Shown: positions 36,216-45,890, counted from the stretch's first letter. The stretch: DNA of 64,000 nt from Ailanthus altissimus (GCA_946807835.1 OX327694.1:8320001-8384000); one strand, 5' to 3'. The notes: generated by a model not told the origin, from the letters alone. A program made the numbers and translations.

Positions 36216-37522
36216 ATGACTACTGAGAGTTTTAAAACAGACAAGCAACCTCCATTTGTGACTCTCACAGGTGTCAACTATGACGAATACCTTAAATACT
36301 AAGCGGCTAAGCAGTCTACCTTTTCCATTGCACATAATGGTAATTCGGTCGCTTGCCTTACCCAATCTGCTTCTTTAGGACCCTGGGTCTTTGATTCCGG
36401 TGCCTCTGACCATATTTCTGGTAATATTCAATTAGTTTCTCATACTTCTACATCTAGGTTATTGTCATCTGTCACCTTAGCTAATGGGTCCACAATTACT
36501 GCTCAAGCAGTTGGTCGAGCACATCTTCTCTCTTCCTTACCTTTAGAATCTGTTCTTTATATACTGCATTATCCGTTTAATCTTATCTCTATCAGTAAAT
36601 TCACTCGCTCTTTAAATTGTGCAATCACTTTTGTTAATGACTCTATTCTTATACAGGATCTTAGTATAAGATGATGGCATAGGTCGTAAGTCATAGGGAC
36701 TTTATCATCTGAGTATTTCTCAATCATTTGTTGCATGCACTGTCACTGAATCACCAGTACTTCTTCATAATCGTTTGGGACATCCAAATCTGTTAAAGCT
36801 TCGAAAAATGGTTCCAGGTCTCTCTAGTCTATCGTCTTTCAATTGTGTGTCTTATCAACTTAGAAAATACTTTCGTAGATCTTTTTTAAAAAGTGTCAAT
36901 AATCGGGTTGCATCCCCTTTTGAATTAGTTCATTCAGATGTCTGGAGTCCGAGTCAATTCTCTTTTGTTTTATGTTTTGAAAACTTTGTTACGTTTATTG
37001 ATGATTATAGGCGTTACATTTGGTTATTTTTAATGAAAGATCGCTTTGAATTATTTTTCATCTTTGAATCCTTTTGTACTGAAATTAAGACACAATTCTT
37101 CACTACTATTCGTATATTATGTAGTGATAATGCATATGAATATTTTTCTACTCCTTTTATTAAATTTATGTCTTCCCATGGCATCTTACATCAGTCTTCT
37201 TATGTCTATACTTCACAATAAAATAGAGTTACAGAGCATAAGAACAAACATCTTATTAAAACTGCCCGCACTTTACTTATACATAATAATGTTCCTCTCC
37301 ATTTTTGGGCGGATGTTGTTCTTATTGCTTGTTTTTTTATAAATCGAATGCCCTCTTCTGTGTTACAACATCAAGTCCCTCATTTTGTTCTGTATCCTGA
37401 TCAACTATTGTTTCCTCTTCTGCCGCGTGTCTTTGGCTGCACATGTTTTGTACATGTCTAAATGTATTTTTCTTGGTTACTCAGATCTTCAGAAAGAATA
37501 TAGATGTTATTCTCCTGACACC
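36216..37522 (+). pseudogene. copia B gag stub, protease and integrase, broken
   Basis: A possible gag start at 36216 (MTTESFKTDKQPPFVTLTG) runs almost at once into the gag end region (YDEYLKY, stop, AAKQS), so the gag core is deleted. The protease keeps its catalytic motif in GPWVFDSGASDHISGN (36382-36430). GAG-pre-integrase shows HNRLGHPNLLKLRKM. Integrase (36775-37480) shows FELVHSDVWSP, FVTFIDDYRRYIWLFLM and ILCSDNAYEYF, matching the first two catalytic aspartate regions. There are stops at about 37219 and later. The frame is interrupted at 37522 by the gypsy element and continues at 47446 (RRHFISADVTFF). Confidence 0.82.
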
Positions 37523-39077
37523 TGATGAACACATGAAAATGCATGTTGTTAAAAGATTCAATCACCATTTAATGTCACTAATTTTAGTATTTTCTGTATT
37601 TTTAGCTTGAAATAAAGTGTTCTCCTTAAATTGTGATTAATGAATGTTATTTGGACAGGTTTAGGTAAACTGGACATAACTCTCAATGTAGAAATCGAAA
37701 CGAAGAAATTCTTGAACCTGGTGTAACATGACTCAATCTTACACAAATTTGAAGAATAGTGGAAAAGCCAAATCCAACATGTTATGGGCCAAAAATTGAG
37801 ATACAACAGAATCGGACTACAACTCTTACCCAGCTTGACCCAATTCACGTATTTGGACCGTATCTCACAAAATACGTACTCAATTGGTATAATTCTTGAG
37901 GCTGTGAATTGCTGACTTTACTATCAACAACTCGTATGTTTATGGTAAAGTCCAAATTAGCCGTTATCATGGACCAAATCGCATTGCAAGTGGGTAAAAT
38001 GGTTGTTGGCCGAATTCTGATGTATCTTTGGCATTTTGCTCATATCTCATTGGATACTCATCCAATTTGCATGAAATCAGTGCCTATGGAAAGAAGAGTC
38101 AAAATTATACAACTTTCATGTCGGCTGCAGAAGTTGAATTGATCATTTACATTATCAAAAATGTGCTGCAAGTGGATACACGAGTTATTGGCTTAAAATT
38201 ATTGAAGATTGATGTCATCCATGACATATGTCCATTCATTGCCTATATAAGGAGACCCTTAGAACGTTTTTAATAGATAAATTCTCTCTTCTTTTATTCT
38301 CATTAACATGTATTGTAATTTAGGCTAGATTTCCTAGCAAGGCTAAGAGATGAACTTTTATGTGTAGTAAATCTACTTCCATGCTTTGATTCGGTGTCAA
38401 GAGCTATAAATGTTGTAAGTTTGGTTTTGATTAAACTCTTATCTATTTTATTTTCTATAATCCAGAGGTTATAATTCTCATGTCTCATATATGTTCAGTC
38501 ATGCTTTTCTTATGTGATTCATGTTGATTTATAATTGTTACTGGTTATATTGTTTTATATGTTAATCTTTTACTGCAGTATTGTCAATTTGATATATTGT
38601 CGATCTTGGATAACATGTAAGGGTAATAAATGTTTGATATTCAAGTTAATCTTTTACTGCAATATTGTCAAAATGATATATTGTCGATCTTAGATAACTT
38701 GTATAAATAACATGATGTGTGTTAATGCTTGTAAAGAGTTTAACTAAATCAAATACATGTGTTATCAAATGTGCTATATATTACATACCTTCCGATTGAT
38801 TGTTTGGAATGTGAAACTTTCAGTTGAGTTATAAATATCGAATCAAAGTATAGAGTAGATTTATAAAGCATAATTGTGATTCTCAAAGCCTTGCTTAAAT
38901 CATCATAAGACATTTTCCTCAATTCATAGACAATTCTATCTTATCCGTTTAAATCAATTAACCCTTTGCTACTGCTTTAATATTTTACTTCACTAACCTA
39001 TTTTGCCAAGAGCTTCCTCGTGGGATCGACACCTCAATCTATACTGCGATAGCCGCGTTATATTTTGAGCGTAAACA
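37523..39077 (+). repeat. 5' LTR of the gypsy element
   Basis: 1555 bp, TGATGAACAC to GCGTAAACA, with the gypsy-type phrase GTGGGATCGACACC near its end (39022). Possible TATA: CCTATATAAGGAG at 38243-38255. Nearly identical to 45891-47445. Short open frames inside it occur identically in both LTRs and are not genes. Confidence 0.95.
38243..38255 (+). promoter_or_regulatory. probable LTR promoter TATA box
   Basis: CCTATATAAGGAG, 720 bases into the LTR, conserved in the 3' LTR at about 46611-46623. Position and sequence fit the retrotransposon promoter. Confidence 0.55.
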
Positions 39078-39083
39078 AAAATT

Positions 39084-39101
39084 TGGCACCGTTGCCGGGG
39101 A
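39084..39101 (+). other. primer binding site of the gypsy element (tRNA-Asp type)
   Basis: TGGCACCGTTGCCGGGGA starts 6 bases after the LTR. Athila/Tat-type elements carry a nearly identical site, usually assigned to tRNA-Asp. Confidence 0.75.
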
Positions 39102-39217
39102 AGTACATTAAGCGAAAGTCGGTTGCGATTATAAATACTAAAGTGGTAACTTTGTATATTTTCTTTTCTTTGTAAACTCTTAGTTTTATTTCCTTTGTTG
39201 TAATTTATTTATTATTC

Positions 39218-39730
39218 ATGGTTGGTTCTACCACCTAATTTATTTTGTTTTCTTTAGTTAATTTGTTATATTTTATATTATCTTAATGGCTGGTTTTGTC
39301 TCCTAATTAGTTTATTTTCTTTTATCTATTTATTGCACTTTTTTTTTAATGGCTGGTTTTACCGCCTAACTTTGTTCACTTTCTTTTTATTGTACTTTAT
39401 TTCTTTAGTTAATTTATTGTATTTTCTTTTTATTTTGTGGCTGGTTCTACCGCCTAACTTAGTTTCTTTATTTCGTATTGTACTCTATTTATTTATTGCA
39501 TTTTTTTTATTGTACTTTATTTTCATTTTCTTTTACGTATTTATTGCAATTTATTTTCTTTAGTTAATATGTTGTATTTTCTTTTTATGGCCGGTTCTAC
39601 CGCCTAACCTTTTATTTATTTACTTATTGTATTTTCTTTTTATTATTTATTTATTGTACTTTTTTCGTATTTTATAGTCTTTTGTTTAGTTATTGTATTT
39701 ATATTTCATGGTTGGTCTTACCACCTAACT
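39218..39730 (+). other. six repeated 21-nt hairpin motifs in the gypsy leader
   Basis: Motifs start at 39218, 39296, 39349, 39437, 39587 and 39708. Consensus ATGGCTGGTTCTACCGCCTAA. Each can pair GGY with RCC and GGT with ACC, leaving a bulged pyrimidine and a three-base loop. Copies 1 and 6 have GGT/ACC where copies 3, 4 and 5 have GGC/GCC, a compensatory change on both sides of the stem. Copy 2 is degenerate. Each copy except copy 4 (GTG) also reads as a six-codon start-to-stop frame. T-rich spacers of unequal length separate them. Confidence 0.75.
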
Positions 39731-39815
39731 TATTTCTATTTCTTGTTGTGTTTATTCCACTTCTTAATTTTCCTTAAGCATTTCTTTCCTAAAAAAAAAA
39801 TAAAAATTAGGATGT

Positions 39816-40927
39816 ATGCATCGACCTAGAGACAAACGAGGAAGATTTGTGAGAGAACTAGAACTAGAACTAGAACCACTCCCACAATTTGTAAGTGAAG
39901 AGAATTCACCTTCTAGTTCATCTTGTAATTCTAACACAATGAGCCAACACGAAGAAAACCCCGTTAGAACTCTAAAAGATTACTTGCATCTTACTCACAC
40001 AGCCACACCATCATGCATTATATTTCCACCTAACATACCACATTCGGATTTTAAACCTGGAATGATACAACTTCTTCCCACTTTTCATGGTCTAGATAGT
40101 GAAAACCCTTATGTACATGTTAAGGAATTTGAAGAGGTAATTGCCACCTTCCATAGCCACCTGAAGCCATAGACACTGTTAGGCTTAAATTTTTCCCTTT
40201 TTCTTTGAAAGACAAAGCAAAGAGTTGGCTATACTCTTTGAGGCCGAGGTCTATAGGAACTTGGGCAGAAATGACCCAAGCATTTTTCAATAAATACTTC
40301 CCACAACACAAAACTAATGGCCTGAAAAGACAAATTTCTTCCTTCTCCCAAAAAGACAGTGAAACCTTATATCAAGCATGGGAAAGGTTTAAAGAGTTGT
40401 TAAATCTGTGCCCTCACCATGGGTATGAAAATTGGCGCTTGGTTAGTTATTTCTATGAGGGACTCACAATTAAAGAGCGCCAATTTGTTGAGATGATGTA
40501 TAATGGGGAGTTCCTTCACAAAGATCCTGAGGAAGCCATAGAATTCCTTAATGACTTAGCCAAAAAAGCCCATACATGGACTGGACCTAGCATTACTGAA
40601 AGCACAAATAGGTCACGACCCAATGGAGTTTTCCATCTTAGGGAAGAGGATAACCTCAAAGCCCAATTGGAGGTCTTAACTAGGGAGTTAGAGGCCTTGA
40701 AAACCAAAGATAAAAGGGTCACCCACACGGTTGCTAGATTTGAGTCCCACGATGTCTGTTTTGTCTGTGGAGGAGCGGAACACTTAGCTCAGGATTGCCC
40801 CACGTATAGTGAGATGAGAGGGATATATAAGGAACAATGTAATGCCCTAGGGATGTATAGGAAGCCTTATTCACCCTACTTTGAAACATATAATCCTACC
40901 TGGAGAAACCACCCAAATTTCAGTTGA
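39816..40927 (+). pseudogene. gypsy gag, Athila-type, one frameshift
   Basis: Capsid/nucleocapsid precursor. The first frame (39816-40172) starts MHRPRDKRGRFVREL with a short ELELELEP repeat, then enters the gag domain (FKPGMIQLLPTFHGLDSENP). A single frameshift near 40162 moves to the second frame, which from about 40173 reads DTVRLKFFPFSLKDKAKSWL, then RPRSIGTWAEMTQAFF, LNLCPHHGYENWRLVSYFYE and NGEFLHKDPEEAIEFL. A CCHC knuckle follows (CFVCGGAEHLAQDC, C-x2-C-x4-H-x4-C). The frame is stopped by TGA at 40925-40927 but continues in the same frame into protease. Strongly Athila-like by these phrases. Confidence 0.88.
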
Positions 40928-42305
40928 AAATCTGACCAACAAGCCAACAACCAATGGAAACAAGAACAACAAGCACCCAAGTCTTATGTTGCACCTCAAT
41001 ATAATGCACTACCAACTAGGAGTTCTTTAGAGGATACATTACAAGCATTTATGGAGGCACAAAGTAAGACTAATCAAAAATTTGAAACAATTCTTGCACA
41101 GGTGGTGGACGAAAACAAAGAAATCAAGAGTCAAATCACAAAATTGACCAGTGCCTTAACTGTACAAGAGCGAGGTAAGTTTCCATCTCAACCTCAATCC
41201 AATCCAAAAGGACAATTCATGGCACAAGCTTCTACTTCTAATGTTCAAAATCTCAAAGAAGTCAATGCCATTACTACTCGAAGTGGTAAGATTGTAAGTG
41301 AGCCTACTCCTGAAATTAACACATCTACGAGTAGTAAAGATGCCCCCCTTGAAAAAGAAGCCACAATGAAAAAAGAGCCCGAAAGTAAGTTTTCAATCCC
41401 AGTGCCTTTTCCTCAAGCTCTTCGATCGGTTGGAAAAAATTCAGAAATTCAAGGTGAGATTTTAGAACATTTGAAACAAGTCAAAATTAATCTTCCCTTG
41501 TTACATTTGATTAAGCAAGTTCCAACTTATGCCAAAGTCATCAAGGATTTATGCACTATCAAAAGAAAACACCATGTGAAGAAAACTGCATTTTTGGCAG
41601 AACAAGTAAGTGCAGTGATTGAACAAAAGACACCACCCAAGTATAAAGACCCAGGATGTCCCATAATCTCCTGCCAAATTGGGACACATGAGTTTGGTCA
41701 AGCTTTATTAGACTTAGGAGCAAGTGTAAATTTAATGCCTTATTCTATTTACTTGCAGTTAGGACTTGGTGAGATTAAACCAACATCTGTAGTCCTACAA
41801 TTAGCTGACCGATCAATCAAGAAACCACGGGGAATTGTATAAGATGTTTTGTTGCAAATTGACAAATTTTACTATCCTGTTGATTTTCTTGTTTTAGATA
41901 CTCATTCTGTTGTTAACATGGAGTCAAAAATCCCTCTTATTTTGGGGAGACCTTTTCTAGCCACTGTTAACGCTCTTATTAATTGCAGAAATGGTCTAAT
42001 GAAATTATCTTTTGGGAATATGACTCTTGAGGTGAACATTTTTCATATTGATAAGCAATCACGAGAAGAAGACGAATGCTATCATTCATATATGATAGAC
42101 ACACTTGGAGCGGAGGAAGCTTATAAAAATCATAGCTCTAATTCTTTAGAAAATCTCTTTGATTTTGATATTGAAGAATTGTATTATCCTGATGAAACAA
42201 CTGATATGTTTAGTATTTTTGACTCACAGGATAAAGGGATTCAATTTTGGAAACCAGGCATTGAAAAGTTGCCATATGAGAGGGACAAACCAAAATCATC
42301 AAAAC
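40928..42305 (+). pseudogene. gypsy protease and linker, in frame with gag
   Basis: Same reading frame as gag after the TGA at 40925. It contains a spacer, then VNAITTRSGK (a usual landmark before Athila proteases), then the aspartic protease with LLDLGASVNLMP (41705-41740; catalytic Asp codon at 41711) and IPLILGRPFLATVNALI (41933-41983). A TAA at 41840-41842 interrupts it where related elements have a sense codon. After the protease comes the acidic linker that normally leads into reverse transcriptase (YYPDETTDMFSIF, WKPGIEKLPYERDKPKSSK), but reverse transcriptase does not follow. Confidence 0.85.
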
Positions 42306-42790
42306 TCGAGACACTACGTGTCATCATTGGTGACCAAGGAACACATTTCAGTTCTAGAAAACCTCATAAAGCTTATTGGGTTGTCAAAGCCCTTAACTTT
42401 GATTTGAATGTTGCAAGTCTCCAGAGAAAGTTACAATTGTCAGAAATAGAAGAGCTACAAAATGACGCATATGACAACTCCAGAATTTACAAAGCTAAAA
42501 TTAAAGTAGCTCATGATAAACAGATCTCAAGGAAACACTTTGAGCCAAATCAACGGGTCTATCTTTATGATTCTCGATTGCATTTACACCCTGAAAAGTT
42601 GAGATCTCGATGGACTGGTCCATTTATGGTAAGACATGTTTTTCCTAATGGTGCTGTTGAAATAGAAGACCCCACTGATGGACGGACTTTCAAAGTGAAT
42701 GGACAGCGGCTAAAAAGCTACGTGGAAAAGGTAAACGACTCTATGTACCTAGGCGAGATCCCTCTTGTGGATCCTGTCTATCGTGATTGA
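42306..42790 (+). pseudogene. gypsy integrase C-terminal piece joined directly to the protease linker
   Basis: In frame with the preceding linker. RVIIGDQGTHFSSRKPH retains one catalytic-aspartate-type phrase of the integrase core, then a second deletion jumps to KAYWVVKALNFDLNVASL and the C-terminal domain: HFEPNQRVYLYDSRLHLHPE, LRSRWTGPFMVRHVFPNGAV and EIEDPTDGRTFKVNGQRLK. The whole reverse transcriptase, RNase H and most of the integrase core (over 3 kb in relatives) are missing. Frame closes at 42790. The open joins suggest the deletion version was still translated at some time. Confidence 0.85.
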
Positions 42791-43038
42791 TCAGGTTCAA
42801 TCTATCTGTACCATATTTTATATTTTGTCTATATTTTATCTTTTGACTTTCTATTTTTGCTTTTATTTTCCTGCACATTTTATTTTACTTTATTTTCTTC
42901 TTTTTATTTTTTCTTCAATGTGATTTTATTTCCCGGTCAAGTGGCGGATACGGTACTCCGTGACTATTAAAGTCGGTTTCTCAGTTCCCTAAAAACTGTC
43001 CCTCAAACTGTACATTCATCTCTCTTCTTTCTTTCAAA
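42791..43038 (+). other. spacer between pol remnant and the first cargo gene
   Basis: T-rich to 42930, then less biased. No clear TATA box before 43039. Nothing else recognised. Confidence 0.4.
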
Positions 43039-43509
43039 ATGGATCGCATTCTTGCCAACCTTAAAAAACGTTTTCCTTCATTTCCTCAAAATGCTCTACT
43101 TAAGATTTACAAAGCACGGTGTGAAAGACTAAGGCTATTGATGTTGGGTAATATCCCTGTGGACCTTCGTTGGTTAATTGAAGCCAAGGTTCGGTTGTCT
43201 GGTGAGTTTGAAAATGATTTTGTTTCTCATATGCCTGGTCTTGGAAGAAGCTCTTATGCCAAAAGGCGACGAGCAAAAAGGTTACAAGTCTGTAATAAAT
43301 GTGCTCGATGGAATTGTAATCGGAGTTGTCGTTCTTTAGGATTCGTATCTAGAAATCGAGAAGACAAAATTCAGTTCATTAAGGATGGACTGAGTAAGGA
43401 GTCTTTGGATGATATCCTATTAACTCTTGAGACGCATCCCTGTGGGCTCGTGCAACGTGAACTTCTCGATTTATGGAACAAATTCAAAAATGAACATCAA
43501 ACGGTATAA
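43039..43509 (+). CDS. basic cysteine-rich protein, carlavirus-type nucleic-acid-binding protein-like
   Basis: Intact 156-residue frame starting MDRILANLKKRFPSFP. The N-terminal half is mostly helical-looking. A basic patch (YAKRRRAKR, residues 73-81) is followed directly by four cysteines, C85-x2-C88-x4-C93-x3-C97, then by RSLGFVSRNREDKIQFI and a leucine-rich C-terminus (LDDILLTLETHPCGLVQRELL). A GxSSYAKRRRAK-type basic segment immediately before a compact four-cysteine knuckle is the hallmark of the small nucleic-acid-binding proteins of carlaviruses (Carla_C4 family), which bind nucleic acid, enter the nucleus and suppress silencing. I infer a similar binding role. The cysteine spacing is tighter than I remember for the viral proteins, so the link needs a profile search. 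It lies in the env position of an Athila-like element, upstream of a LOG-type gene on the same strand. No stop or frameshift, unlike its neighbours. Confidence 0.55.
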   Translation: MDRILANLKKRFPSFPQNALLKIYKARCERLRLLMLGNIPVDLRWLIEAKVRLSGEFENDFVSHMPGLGRSSYAKRRRAKRLQVCNKCARWNCNRSCRSLGFVSRNREDKIQFIKDGLSKESLDDILLTLETHPCGLVQRELLDLWNKFKNEHQTV

Positions 43510-43903
43510 TCTTGGGAATCTGACTCTAAAAGACCCTGTTTGCCAATTTATAAGAAAATTGGATGGGAAGCCTATCCCCGACCCATAGAGGGCGTTTAAG
43601 CCGTTACTGGACGTAAAACCAGAGGAAGATGTGAGCCACAATCACAACTACTTGTAAATACATGTGTTTTAATTTCAAACTTTATTTTATGAATAGTAGG
43701 GCTACTCATGTAGATGTCTTAAATTCAAATCTTTTTGTTCAATAATGCATGCGGGTCATTATGTTTAAATATTTGTGTTTTATTTTTAACTCTCTTTTGA
43801 CAAACTGTCGGGTTACCATAATCATTGTTATCATTTGGCACTCTATAAATACAGCACCTCAGTTTCTTCATTTTCATATATTGAGATAAAGGTGAGAGTA
43901 GAT
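43510..43903 (+). promoter_or_regulatory. intergenic region with a possible promoter for the LOG-like gene
   Basis: 394 bases without coding potential. TATAAATA at 43844-43851 (within CTCTATAAATACAGC) lies 53 bases before the ATG at 43904 and is followed by a C/T-rich stretch typical of plant transcription starts. If used, the LOG-type gene would have its own transcript independent of the LTR. Confidence 0.45.
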
Positions 43904-44551
43904 ATGGAGGAAACCCAAGTTCGACAATTTTGAAATATATGTGTATTTTGTGGATCTAGTCCTGAGGAGAGTAAAGTGTTCGTAGAAGCAGCAAACAATC
44001 TAGGAAAAACATTAGCTGCAAGAAAAATTCATTTGATTTATGGAGGAGGTAGCCTTGGGCTAATGGGGTGTGTGTCAACAGCTGCACATTTAGGAGGAAG
44101 TTAAGTTTTAGGTATTATTCCTACAGCTTTGGCCGTGGAAAACCTGACCGGGAAAACAATAGGGGAAGAATTACAAGTCTCATCCATGCATGAACGTATA
44201 GCCAAAATGCTTTGCAATGCAGACGCTTTTATTGCTTTACCAGGTGGTTTTGGTACCTTGGAAGAAATTTTTCAAATTGTCTCTTGGGCCCAACTGAATA
44301 TCCACCGAAAACCCATAGGTTTGTTAAATGTTAATAACTATTTTGATTGCTTACTTTGTTTTCTTGATCAAGTTGTGGAACATAATTTTATTTCACATTC
44401 GGCGCGACAGATCCTGGTTTCTGCTACTGAGGCGGATGAATTGATTAACAAATTACAGGCAGTTACCTACGAACCTGACCCAGCAATAACTCGGATCGAT
44501 TGGTCAGTGGGTCTTAAAAAGCGAAAATTGGATCTGACACTCCGTTTGTAA
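43904..44551 (+). pseudogene. LOG-type cytokinin riboside 5'-monophosphate phosphoribohydrolase, intronless, two stops
   Basis: LOG enzymes release active cytokinin bases from their riboside monophosphates in the cytosol or nucleus. The frame spans 215 codons plus stop, the usual plant LOG length. It shows ICVFCGSSPEESKVFVEAA, IHLIYGGGSLGLMG, SMHERIAKM, the signature PGGFGTLEE (PGGxGTxxE; codons within 44239-44265), and SWAQLNIHRKPIGLLNVNNY. Two in-frame stops break it: TGA at 43931-43933 (codon 10) and TAA at 44102-44104 (codon 67). The part after the second stop (44129-44551) is open and keeps the signature. Plant LOG genes normally have several introns; none is present here, which points to capture from a spliced mRNA. 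It lies on the same strand as the element and the cysteine-rich gene. MHER-I-AK differs from the usual MHERKAEM. Dead or dependent on readthrough as it stands. Confidence 0.9.
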
Positions 44552-44685
44552 ATTTTTCTTTTTATTTATTTATTTATCAGTACCATCATTTTAGTTTATA
44601 TTGCTTAAGTGTCTCTCAGGTTTGTTTCTTTCAAATAACTGGCGTTTCAGGTAATGTCTCCTATACTTTATCTCTTTCTATTTAA

Positions 44686-44722
44686 ACATTGAGGACAATG
44701 TTTCATCTGGTTTGGGGGGAGG
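44686..44722 (+). promoter_or_regulatory. Athila-type CATTGAGGACAATG motif and internal purine tract
   Basis: ACATTGAGGACAATGT, an imperfect palindrome (ACATTG/CAATGT arms), then GGTTTGGGGGGAGG at 44709-44722. The same pair is a familiar landmark after pol in Athila-like elements; the G-run may serve as an internal polypurine tract. Confidence 0.6.
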
Positions 44723-44783
44723 ATAGTAGACATACGTTGCATTTTGCAAAAAAAAAAAAAAATTGTGGTCCGACATTTGATTA

Positions 44784-44895
44784 AAATGGCAGAGTAAAGA
44801 GTTCATTCTTGAACTCTTGAGACGCATTCTAGGTCAAATTAGAATGGCAGAGTAAGGAGTTTTAGTACTAACTTTTGAAATGCATTTTAACTAAC
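44784..44895 (+). repeat. two-copy repeat with a 9-bp perfect hairpin
   Basis: Units start at about 44784 and 44841 (AATGGCAGAGTAA(A/G)GAGTT). Unit 1 holds AAGAGTTCA, loop TTCT, TGAACTCTT (44797-44818), a perfect 9-bp stem. Unit 2 keeps only a weaker version. Confidence 0.65.
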
Positions 44896-45878
44896 TCTTT
44901 GTTATTTTGTTTTATATTTCATGCATTGTCGTTTACTGCTTGTAGTCTTGGTAATTCTTGTATAAAGGAATTTGCTTTTCTGCCTAAGTATGATTTCAGA
45001 ATTGTTTAGGTTGAGTCACTGTTTCTATCTAGGTTACTAAAGAATGACTTCCAAAATATTTTTGAGCATAATGCTAAGCCTTGTGGTAAGATGGATGATT
45101 CAATTTATATAGCCAAGAGAATTCCCATGTTTAAGTATATATTTTTCTAATCTCGCATATCTTTTGTGAGTAAGTGGAAAGGTTGAGAAAACAGCTTATG
45201 AACTTTCATTGATCCTTTGAATTGGTTAATTTTTGTTTAGAATGATATTATTTGAATTAAGGGATAAGTTGGTTACATTTGTGTATAATATAATTTGGTG
45301 AGAAACCTTTGTAATGCTTCCTTGTATTCTTACAAAAAAAAACACAAAAGTGCCAAAAACAAGAAAAAAAGAAGCAATTCAATTTAATAAAGTCTTCATT
45401 CAATTTTAGAAGACAAATACCTTGTAAAATAATTTTCTCACCAAGTTATAATTGTATTATTCTCACAAGCCAATTAAAGTTCTAAAGTTGGCGTATGATA
45501 TGAATAATTGATTTTTAAACAAATAATTTTCCTATCTTCGGATCAATGTTAGTTTATATGTCTGTCCTTAAAATTCACTTTTTCTTGAGTGCTTAACTGT
45601 TTTCCAACTCCATAAGAGAAGTCCTAACCTTTTAAACAGTCATACACCTGTGAGGATATGGAGTTGAGGCTTTTACTTGGAGAAATTCTCAAGGCTATAT
45701 CTATTGTGGTTTGTGGTTAGATGGTTATGGCTTAGTTCACACACACACAAATTATGGAAGTTGTAATTGAAAAAACCATGATAGCGACAGTGAACTCGAA
45801 CTGACGTTTTGATTGAAATGCTTAGGTAGTTTTGCATATTCTATTTACGCTTGAATTGCTAGAGACTAGCAATAAGCT

Positions 45879-45890
45879 GGTTGGGGGCTG
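45879..45890 (+). other. polypurine tract of the gypsy element
   Basis: GGTTGGGGGCTG directly before the 3' LTR; G-rich but interrupted by pyrimidines. Confidence 0.55.

Larger units (their letters stand above)
44552..45878 (+). other. long non-coding 3' region of the gypsy element
   Basis: No protein recognised. It contains the Athila-type motif and purine tract near 44686-44722, a poly(A) run at 44748-44761, a repeated hairpin segment at 44784-44895, and otherwise AT-rich sequence to the 3' polypurine tract. Long non-coding stretches before the 3' LTR are usual in Athila elements. Confidence 0.6.

Noticed and set aside
37909..38273. Frames of 77 and 81 codons repeated at 46277-46641
   Set aside because: They lie within the two LTRs of the gypsy element; repetition reflects LTR identity, not a gene pair.
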